Shown piece after piece: positions 1 to 5,465 of a stretch of DNA of 8,307 nucleotides. The notes beneath the pieces are model-generated. The model searched no databases. It saw nothing but the letters and a program-made list of their open reading frames with translations, and was not told where the DNA came from. Source of the DNA: Oligoflexia bacterium (GTDB lineage Bacteria > Bdellovibrionota > UBA1018 > CAIMNF01); the NCBI GenBank assembly GCA_903858975.1, contig CAIOKW010000068.1, forward strand, positions 1-8,307, written 5' to 3'. A program made the translations under genes and the position numbers. The first letter of the stretch is position 1. Each line of letters starts with the position of its first letter.

Positions 1-98
1 CACCCATTGACAGATTCATCGTGATGAATTGGCCTTGCACCGAGGTCATAGAAGCGGAATAACACCAAAATCAAAAGTGGAATGAGCCTGACGATCAT
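1..98 (-). CDS. N-terminus of a GT-C / ArnT-Agl23-like membrane glycosyltransferase (partial)
   Basis: Only the first 32 codons lie in the window; the gene runs off the left edge. The start is the ATG at 98-96, the first possible one because an in-frame TAA lies two codons upstream. Residues 3-15 form a hydrophobic first membrane helix (RLIPLLILVLFRF), followed by YDLGARPIHHDESVNGW. A helix followed by an 'LG.RP.HHDE' segment is typical of the dolichyl-phosphate-mannose/ArnT-like GT-C superfamily, especially the Agl23-type (TIGR03663) group. There the acidic pair in the first periplasmic loop acts in catalysis or metal and lipid-phosphate binding. Such enzymes transfer a sugar from a polyprenyl-phosphate donor outside the inner membrane. 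No clear Shine-Dalgarno sequence precedes the ATG. It is divergent from another GT-C-like gene with a 29-bp gap, suggesting a shared envelope-glycan role. The substrate cannot be told from so short a fragment. Confidence 0.72.
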   Translation of the reverse strand, partial: MIVRLIPLLILVLFRFYDLGARPIHHDESVNG

Positions 99-112
99 GT
101 TTTAATGCTAAT

Positions 113-118
113 GGAGGA
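113..118 (+). promoter_or_regulatory. Shine-Dalgarno site GGAGGA of the 552-residue GT-C-like gene
   Basis: GGAGGA lies 9 nt before the ATG at 128, a near-ideal anti-SD match and spacing, and it fixes that start. It stands out because the comEC, J-domain and comM genes in this window lack such a site. Confidence 0.85.
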
Positions 119-127
119 CGAAGCAAC

Positions 128-1786
128 ATGAAACCCTTTTTTAAGCCGATCCCATTGATCTTGTTAGGGCTTTGCATTTGGATTACGGTCGTTTGCGCTT
201 CGCTTCTTTCATGGGACGATTCCGGGAACCTGATTGCACGCAGCTATTCGGTCTGGGGGGATTGGTCTGCGCACCTCACCTTTATGAGTGCATTTCAGGA
301 AAGGGGACTTTCTTGGCTTGGGAAAAGTAATCCTGTTTTTCTGGGCATGCCTTTTCAATACCCCTTCCTCAGTCATCTGATAACCGTGATTTTGAGTAAG
401 CTCAGTGGCTTGAATCTCATTTCTGCTTCCTATATCAGTAGCCTGATTCTCATCTTCACACTACCCATCGTGCTCTTTCGTTGGTTTCGACAAATGAAAT
501 TGAGTGAGTTTGCATCACTCAGTAGCGTCCTCAGTTTTCTTTTAATCGGTGGCTTTCAATGGATGGACTCTGGACTCAGTACAACGGAACCCCTCACCAA
601 CCAATTCCAAGCAGGCTCGGTTTTCACCCAGTTTATCCTCTTTGAATTTTTTCCCCAACGCGCTTTTCTCTTTGGAATCACGGCATTGATACTCCTTTTT
701 ACAGCACTCCACCGTCAAAAGTCGTGGAACTATAAAAAGGCAATTGCTTTTGCACTGGGGTTTTCCTTACTTTCCCTACTCCACATCCATTCTTGGATTG
801 CTATGGGAGTCTTGCTCCTCAGCTATTTCGTTTTCCCAGCTCAATCGAACCTAAAACGAAAAGATAGCTTTATCTTAGGACTCCTCTGCCTGGTCTTATC
901 CTCTGTGTTCCTTTACTTTTTGATTCTTCGTGATTCCGGGGGTGATTTTAAGGGCAGTTGGGATCTTTGGTTTCCGGGCTGGGCTCAAAATGAGAAATCT
1001 GGACTGTCTGAAGCCCATGAGATGAATCCCCTAAAATTTTGGCTTTATAATACCGCATTGTTCTTACCCTTAAGCGGAGTCGGCATTTATCTTTCTCGGG
1101 CAAAGAAAGAATGGAGAGCCTTTATATTTTCGGGTTTGCTCCTCTTTGGTGTTGCGCTCACGGTGAATTTACAACCCTATTTTTATGATAATTTGAAAAC
1201 TCTGACCTACTCTTTTCTGTTTTTGGTCCCATTTATTGGAATCACTCTCGATGCCGTGAAAAATTCAAAATTCCTTCCTCGCTACTTCGGACTGATTCTC
1301 GCGATCCTCATTCTAGGAATTCAAACCACGAGTGCAGTACGGGACCTCGCCGCATTCGAAGGGGGACTCCAAAAGACAGTCTTCTTTTCGAGTCAAGAAA
1401 TGGAACTGGCAGAACAATTCAAAACGCTTCGTTCTTCACCTGAGTCACTCGTATTGATTGCCCCAAAACACAATCATTGGCTCAGTTGCCTGAGCGGCAA
1501 TCCCGTTTTTATGGGTTATCCCGGTTGGTTATGGAGCTGGGGCATTAAATACACTTCCCGAGAACGTGAAGTAAATGAAATCCTCGAAGGTGGCCCTGGT
1601 GCAGAGGCCATCATTAAAAATCATCATATTGAATACGCTGTAATCTCCGCGCAAGATCGAGTGAAAGAGCACCCTATCAATATCAACTTTTTTGAATCCC
1701 ACTATAAAAAGATCCTCGACGAAAAGGGCTGGAGAATCTATTCACTCGATGTGGCACTCAAGTCTCCTGATTCATCCGTCCGCTGA
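128..1786 (+). CDS. Multi-pass GT-C-like glycosyltransferase / membrane protein with periplasmic C-terminal domain
   Basis: This complete 552-residue integral membrane protein starts at the ATG behind GGAGGA. Helix 1 covers about residues 8-28 and is followed by WGDWSAHL (43-50). An acidic residue just after helix 1, here D45, is where GT-C glycosyltransferases keep their catalytic Asp. Further hydrophobic segments lie near 98-118, 128-142, 163-194, 205-236, 247-267, 305-322, 331-347, 359-375 and 384-402. YFYDNLK (351-357) resembles the 'WDN.K' loop motif I recall from uncharacterised bacterial GT-C-like proteins. The C-terminal 150 residues are soluble and probably periplasmic, with HNHWLSCLSG (448-457), FMGYPGWLWSWGIKY (461-475) and a hydrophobic strand before the end. 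I infer transfer of sugar from a polyprenyl-linked donor to an envelope acceptor; donor and acceptor are unknown. The gene is head to head with another GT-C gene, and its last 49 bp overlap the 3' end of comEC. It could instead be a non-catalytic member of the family. Confidence 0.7.
   Translation: MKPFFKPIPLILLGLCIWITVVCASLLSWDDSGNLIARSYSVWGDWSAHLTFMSAFQERGLSWLGKSNPVFLGMPFQYPFLSHLITVILSKLSGLNLISASYISSLILIFTLPIVLFRWFRQMKLSEFASLSSVLSFLLIGGFQWMDSGLSTTEPLTNQFQAGSVFTQFILFEFFPQRAFLFGITALILLFTALHRQKSWNYKKAIAFALGFSLLSLLHIHSWIAMGVLLLSYFVFPAQSNLKRKDSFILGLLCLVLSSVFLYFLILRDSGGDFKGSWDLWFPGWAQNEKSGLSEAHEMNPLKFWLYNTALFLPLSGVGIYLSRAKKEWRAFIFSGLLLFGVALTVNLQPYFYDNLKTLTYSFLFLVPFIGITLDAVKNSKFLPRYFGLILAILILGIQTTSAVRDLAAFEGGLQKTVFFSSQEMELAEQFKTLRSSPESLVLIAPKHNHWLSCLSGNPVFMGYPGWLWSWGIKYTSREREVNEILEGGPGAEAIIKNHHIEYAVISAQDRVKEHPININFFESHYKKILDEKGWRIYSLDVALKSPDSSVR
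1738..1786. other. 49-bp tail-to-tail overlap of the GT-C-like gene and comEC
   Basis: The plus-strand gene stops with TGA at 1784-1786 and comEC on the minus strand stops with TAG at 1740-1738, so the last 16 or so codons of each are encoded on opposite strands of the same DNA. Both C-termini look expendable: the plus frame ends in a polar SPDSSVR tail and ComEC ends in GDLSATSSE just after its last conserved segment. No intrinsic terminator with a T-tract is seen here on either strand. Confidence 0.85.
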
Positions 1787-3390
1787 ATCTGACCCGGCAG
1801 CGTAGAGAGTCTCGCAAGGGTCTCCAGACTGGGGTGATGGTAGGGGTTTTTAGCACCCACCGATATCCATAACTGTTCGGGATGAAGCCACTTCAAAAAC
1901 TCTGGATCAGACGAAAATTTGGAACCATGGTGACCGACTTTCCAAATTCTTTTTGGATGATTAAGGATGAACGATTGAAAGGTTTTTCCAAACTGAAGCT
2001 CTTGCGATTGATCCCCGTCCCCAAGAGCGAAATATGCCTTTTCATGATCCAGTTCATAATAGACTCCGGCCATCCATTCATTTCCAGCCGAACCCCTACG
2101 TTGGCTCTGAAACCAAGCCACGCGCATTCCCTGAATACACCCCTCTCCCCTCACTTCCGTTTCCGGAAACTCATGGTGAATCCACTTGAGAAGATCTAAT
2201 CCTCTGGGTTCTTTTTGTTGTCGGGAATATATTTCAAGGCAAGACACTTTAACGACAGGAAGAATCCGACTCAATCCCCCTCTGTGATCAAGATCTAAAT
2301 GAGTGAGTAAGACGGAGTCCAACTGCTGAACACCATCTCTGGATAGCCTGCGAATCCAAGTCTCAACACTCTGTCCTCGAGCTGGACCCACATCTACCAA
2401 CTCATTACGCCTATCGCTTTGCACTAGGGCCGCATCCCCTTGGCCCACATTCCATTGGACCACTTGGTGGTGAGTTGATGTGGGCCATCCTACCCGAAAT
2501 AGAATAAGTAACACTATGCCTGAGATCATCCCTGATTTTAAATTTCGAACCTGAGTTAGCCTGTTCTTTAAAATCTGGATCAATAAAGTGAGTAAAAATG
2601 CAAGGACGATGGATCGTGAGGATGTCAGCGCAAAATGAGGAGTCACATCGATGATCCAAATGAGTCCCTTCAAGAAGAGTCCCCAAACTCGGATCAAGGG
2701 TTCAGAAATCGCACCCTTGAGCAGCACCGAAAGCAGCGTGAGCGGATAGAGAATGAAGCTAATGATCGGAATCGAAAGAAGGCTGAAGATCGGCGTCATA
2801 AAAGAGATCAAATGATCCCGAATTAAATCTATCATCGCACCTGGAATCCAGGAATAGAGTGCCATTCTTAAGTGGAGCCTCCCTGTTGACTCATTCTGAT
2901 GCGTATCGAGCGCAATCAAAGATCCAGCGACCGCAAAATAGTAGTGCATGGCTCCCGGAGAAAACCCTTGGTCTCGGGTAATGATCCATTCAAGGAAGAG
3001 TGTTAATGAAAGCGGAAAAAGCGTCTTTGCCGTCACTCCCCGCTCTCTGAACCACTTTCGAAGTAAAAACCCAAGCAACGGCCTCACTACCGAAATCGGA
3101 AATCCCTGTAGTTTCCAAATCGAAAAGCCACAGATTCCGATGCCTAACAATGAGCAAAGGTGTGCGGTCTTTGCTCTGATTCTTAATTTCCGACCCGTCC
3201 AGAGAATCAAGAAGTCGAGACCCATAAAAAAGGTAAAAAAATGAATTCCACTCGAGCGGTACAGGTGGACCACTCCCATAAGGCGGAATAGGCCTTCCAG
3301 GTTCGGAAAGTGACTCTCGTGATAGATGATCGACCCCAGGACTCCGTAGGGATCATTTGGTATGAAATGCATCGCAAGAAGACTTGCCAT
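1738..3390 (-). CDS. comEC: ComEC/Rec2 family DNA-uptake channel, short form
   Basis: ComEC is the inner-membrane channel that carries single-stranded DNA into the cytoplasm during natural transformation. The competence domain starts almost at the N-terminus: GVVHLYRSSGIHFF (39-52) matches the usual 'G..HL.A.SGLH' motif, and membrane segments continue to about residue 300, including FPISVVRPLLG (97-107). A metallo-beta-lactamase-like domain follows. It shows WNVGQGDA (313-320), THLDLDH (363-369, the HxDxDH metal motif), GDGD (457-460), KVGHHGSK (484-491) and SVGAKNPYHHP (510-520). All metal-binding positions I can identify are intact, fitting the proposed nuclease role that degrades the non-transported strand. 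At 550 residues it is shorter than the common 700-800, because the N-terminal helices and OB-fold (DUF4131) are absent. This is not a start-site error: an in-frame TGA at 3438-3436 closes the frame, with no other start codon before the ATG at 3390. The Shine-Dalgarno match is weak. The gene diverges from a J-domain/comM pair. Confidence 0.93.
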   Translation of the reverse strand: MASLLAMHFIPNDPYGVLGSIIYHESHFPNLEGLFRLMGVVHLYRSSGIHFFTFFMGLDFLILWTGRKLRIRAKTAHLCSLLGIGICGFSIWKLQGFPISVVRPLLGFLLRKWFRERGVTAKTLFPLSLTLFLEWIITRDQGFSPGAMHYYFAVAGSLIALDTHQNESTGRLHLRMALYSWIPGAMIDLIRDHLISFMTPIFSLLSIPIISFILYPLTLLSVLLKGAISEPLIRVWGLFLKGLIWIIDVTPHFALTSSRSIVLAFLLTLLIQILKNRLTQVRNLKSGMISGIVLLILFRVGWPTSTHHQVVQWNVGQGDAALVQSDRRNELVDVGPARGQSVETWIRRLSRDGVQQLDSVLLTHLDLDHRGGLSRILPVVKVSCLEIYSRQQKEPRGLDLLKWIHHEFPETEVRGEGCIQGMRVAWFQSQRRGSAGNEWMAGVYYELDHEKAYFALGDGDQSQELQFGKTFQSFILNHPKRIWKVGHHGSKFSSDPEFLKWLHPEQLWISVGAKNPYHHPSLETLARLSTLPGQIQRTDESGDLSATSSE

Positions 3391-3413
3391 GCAGGAATGA
3401 GACCTTTTATACT
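3384..3413 (+). promoter_or_regulatory. Predicted sigma70-type promoter of the J-domain/comM pair, probably leaderless
   Basis: TTGCCA (3384-3389; 5 of 6 with TTGACA) and TATACT (3408-3413; 5 of 6 with TATAAT) are separated by 18 bp. Transcription would begin about 7 nt downstream of the -10, at or beside the A of the ATG at 3420, giving a leaderless or nearly leaderless mRNA. That agrees with the lack of any Shine-Dalgarno sequence before that ATG. The -35 overlaps the comEC start codon on the other strand (3390-3388). This is a prediction from motif match only. Confidence 0.5.
3406..3411 (-). promoter_or_regulatory. Predicted -10 element of comEC, overlapping the opposite-strand -10
   Basis: On the minus strand the hexamer is TATAAA (5 of 6 with TATAAT). 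It shares four base pairs with the plus-strand TATACT. A start about 7 nt downstream would leave a leader of roughly 8-9 nt before the comEC ATG at 3390. No good -35 is seen 17 bp upstream, so the site would rely on the -10 or on an activator. Confidence 0.35.
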
Positions 3414-3419
3414 TTCCCC

Positions 3420-3878
3420 ATGGCCCTTTTGGAGATCATCTCGCAACACCTCGCTAAAATTCATTCCGGCATCCTGATCGGGGTTGCGGTGTTTGTCGTT
3501 TTGACGATCAAAGGGCGAGAAAAGACCTCACAATTCAGGACCCGAGAAGCCGAACGAGCAGACCTGGACCGCATTCTGAAACAAGGTCCTGATTTAGGAC
3601 AAGCGAAACTTGCGAAGCACAAAAAATCAGAACCCGCTCCGCCTCCCCTTCGACTCCCAGGACTGACCCTCGCTGGAGAGCCCCACGAAATTCTGGGCAT
3701 CTCAGAGGATGCGGGTGAGGGTGAGATTATGCGTGCTTATAAAGACGCGATTAAACGTTTTCATCCCGATCGGATTCAGGGGCAAGCCGAAGAACAACTT
3801 CGTTTTTACCAAGAAGCTTCCGCTAAGATCAATGACGCCAAAAATGAAATGATCAAGCGAGTTCGGGGAAATCGATAA
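3420..3878 (+). CDS. Membrane-anchored J-domain (DnaJ/DjlA-like) protein
   Basis: This 152-residue protein has one N-terminal membrane helix (about 17-30, GILIGVAVFVVLTI) followed by a basic KGREK flank, which would put the rest in the cytoplasm. Residues 31-70 are charged and 72-80 form a proline-rich linker. A C-terminal J domain spans about 87-150, with PHEILGIS (88-95), EIMRAYKDAIKRFHPDR (102-118) containing the HPD triad at 115-117, and a final helix with KINDAKNEM (136-144). The layout of an N-terminal anchor and C-terminal J domain, and the INxA helix, recall DjlA-type co-chaperones. J domains with intact HPD stimulate the ATPase of DnaK-family Hsp70s and bring them to a site, here the inner membrane. 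I chose the ATG at 3420 over an in-frame TTG at 3384 because it begins just before the helix and fits the predicted leaderless promoter. comM follows after 33 bp. The client is unknown; a ComEC or ComM link is inferred only from position. Confidence 0.85.
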   Translation: MALLEIISQHLAKIHSGILIGVAVFVVLTIKGREKTSQFRTREAERADLDRILKQGPDLGQAKLAKHKKSEPAPPPLRLPGLTLAGEPHEILGISEDAGEGEIMRAYKDAIKRFHPDRIQGQAEEQLRFYQEASAKINDAKNEMIKRVRGNR

Positions 3879-3911
3879 TTTCTTGCACGCCTATTGCATG
3901 TTTCCATTTCC

Positions 3912-5450
3912 ATGCACATCCATTCTTTTATCGTCGACGAAGCTCGCCCCAAACTTCTGACCATTGAATTCAATTCACGATTTCAAATTCCAAGCTTTCA
4001 AATCTTGGGTTTACCCGCTCCTGAAATCCAAGAAGCTCGAGAGCGCATCATGGCCGCTTTTCAAAGCTCAGGTTTCGAATTTCCAAAAAAAAAGATTATC
4101 GTCAATCTTTCTCCCTCTTCATTTAGGAAATGGGGCACCGGACATGACCTCTCGATTGCGATGAAGATCCTGAGTGAGTCCCTCGATTGGAAGAGCTTAG
4201 GAAGAGTCCTTGCCTGGGGAGAGTTGGGCCTCGGGGGCTCAATTCGAAGTGTCGGACAGGTAGCGCACCTTCTTGAGCTTTTACTCGTAGAGCAAAAAAA
4301 TCACCCGAAGCCCTTAACTCTTGTTTTAGGAAATAATGATTTTATCCATTTTGAGAATCTAAGGAACTGGCGAGTTCGTCAGGGGATGGAAGTGCCCACA
4401 CTGAATCGCACTCTCTGTGCAACTGAACTGAAGCAAATTCCTGAACTTCTCAATTCCTCTATCGATCACTCAAATCATTCAAGCGAAATTCACTTACCGA
4501 GTGCCCCACTGAATCCACACCTGCTTCCTGTGACTTCTTTTCAAGAGAGAATCATTACCATCAGCTCGATCGGTAAACACCACACCTTGGTCTTAGGCCC
4601 AAAGGGGGTCGGCAAATCAGAGTCACTCAATTGGTTTCGAGCCCTGGTTTCCCGTTCGACTCCTACTCAAATGTGGGAAAGAGTACTCTATCAAGAAAGT
4701 CGCGGGGAGCGGCCTGATTTCTCCCCCCCTCTTCGCCAAGTTCACTCCCAGGTGAAGCCTGCGCACTTGCTCGGTTCCTTTACTTCTAAAGGATTTCGTG
4801 CGGGCGAACTCTCGCTTGCGCATGGGGGGATTCTCTTTGCCGATGAGTTTGTCGAATGGCCTCGCGATTCGAAAGAATGCCTCCGTGAACCGCTTCAAAA
4901 TCGTAAACTGCAGATCACTCGGGTAAATGGATCACTTGAGGTCCAGTGCGACCTTCAATTGATTGCAACCGGGAATCTTTGTCCCTGCGGAGGCTTCCCC
5001 ACTCTTTTTAGGGTTTATGGTTATTCGAGCCAGGTTCGCTGTCGTTGCCGTGAGAATGAGATTGATCAATACCTTAAAAAACTCTCAGGACCGATCCTGG
5101 ACCGAATCGATCTCGTTGCGATTTTTACGGAACAGAGCTCGCGGGCAATCCCTGAGCGTGCTTCCTTTAAGTTGATTCAAGAAAAAGTGGAGCGTGCTCA
5201 ATCATTCACCCTGGAGCGGTTTTCAGGGGTGACCTCAAGGCTTTCTCCCGATTTTCTGGAAGCATCTCTCCCGAAATCAAAATCGATGGAGGCACTCCTG
5301 AAAGATATTACCAGTCTCAGATCTCGGCATAAGACGTTGAGAATTGCGCACTCGATTCAGGCGCTCGAAAATTCATCTGAGTTAAAAGAAGAGCATGTAT
5401 TTGAGGCGAAGACCTATCGCTTTATGGATCAGCTGATTTCACAGGCATGA
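3912..5450 (+). CDS. comM: ComM/YifB family Mg-chelatase-like AAA+ ATPase
   Basis: ComM-family proteins are hexameric AAA+ helicases that drive branch migration of incoming DNA during natural transformation. The 512-residue product has an N-terminal Lon-like (ChlI) domain (about 1-170) with the family signature FQILGLPAPEIQEARERIMAAF (29-50 region) and VNLSPSSFRKWG (64-75). The AAA+ core (about 200-400) has Walker A GPKGVGKS (229-236), GELSLAHGGILFADE with Walker B (298-312), and LREPLQNRKLQITR (324-337). It also has NLCPCGG (355-361) with CRC (377-379), and SGPILDRIDL (392-401) carrying the arginine-finger position. A Mg-chelatase C-terminal helical region ends the protein. Several positions differ from the family norm: GPPGSGKT is GPKGVGKS, the PFRAPHHT segment is LRQVHSQV, and LDEL is ADEF, yet catalytic residues remain. 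The start is the ATG at 3912, where family similarity begins; an upstream in-frame TTG at 3894 adds six residues. Neither has a Shine-Dalgarno site. It probably shares a transcript with the J-domain gene 33 bp upstream. Confidence 0.93.
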   Translation: MHIHSFIVDEARPKLLTIEFNSRFQIPSFQILGLPAPEIQEARERIMAAFQSSGFEFPKKKIIVNLSPSSFRKWGTGHDLSIAMKILSESLDWKSLGRVLAWGELGLGGSIRSVGQVAHLLELLLVEQKNHPKPLTLVLGNNDFIHFENLRNWRVRQGMEVPTLNRTLCATELKQIPELLNSSIDHSNHSSEIHLPSAPLNPHLLPVTSFQERIITISSIGKHHTLVLGPKGVGKSESLNWFRALVSRSTPTQMWERVLYQESRGERPDFSPPLRQVHSQVKPAHLLGSFTSKGFRAGELSLAHGGILFADEFVEWPRDSKECLREPLQNRKLQITRVNGSLEVQCDLQLIATGNLCPCGGFPTLFRVYGYSSQVRCRCRENEIDQYLKKLSGPILDRIDLVAIFTEQSSRAIPERASFKLIQEKVERAQSFTLERFSGVTSRLSPDFLEASLPKSKSMEALLKDITSLRSRHKTLRIAHSIQALENSSELKEEHVFEAKTYRFMDQLISQA

Positions 5451-5465
5451 GTCTATTTTACAGGC
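5436..5465. repeat. Imperfect short direct repeat flanking the two convergent stop codons
   Basis: ATTTCACAGGC (5436-5446) and ATTTTACAGGC (5455-5465) match at 10 of 11 positions, 19 bp apart. The stops of comM (5448-5450) and the lipoprotein gene (5455-5453) lie between or at the edge of the two copies. It could be a small duplication scar or chance; no function is known. Confidence 0.4.

Noticed and set aside
7..12. Perfect TTGACA hexamer as a -35 for the plus-strand gene
   Set aside because: No acceptable -10 lies 16-18 bp downstream, and it is inside the opposite coding sequence.
14..29. Near-perfect palindrome ATTCATC-GT-GATGAAT that could be an operator in front of the GT-C gene
   Set aside because: It falls exactly on the codons for the conserved I-H-H-D-E motif of the minus-strand glycosyltransferase, so coding constraint explains it.
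101..106. TTTAAT as a -10 for the gene starting at 128
   Set aside because: The matching -35 position (TGGAAT) is poor, and the predicted start near 112-114 would cut into the ribosome binding site.
1769..1789. Inverted repeat GATTCA / TGAATC around the stop of the GT-C gene as a terminator
   Set aside because: A six-bp AT-rich stem with a 9-nt loop and no following T-tract on either strand; it lies inside the coding overlap.
1882..2199. Plus-strand open frames of 60-105 codons inside comEC, and small frames inside comM and the lipoprotein gene
   Set aside because: They lie opposite to or out of frame with strongly supported genes and show no recognisable domain or start signal.
3384..3419. 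In-frame TTG at 3384 as the start of the J-domain protein
   Set aside because: It would add 12 polar residues (MPCRNETFYTFP) ahead of the membrane anchor, has no ribosome binding site and overlaps the predicted promoter; the ATG at 3420 is preferred.
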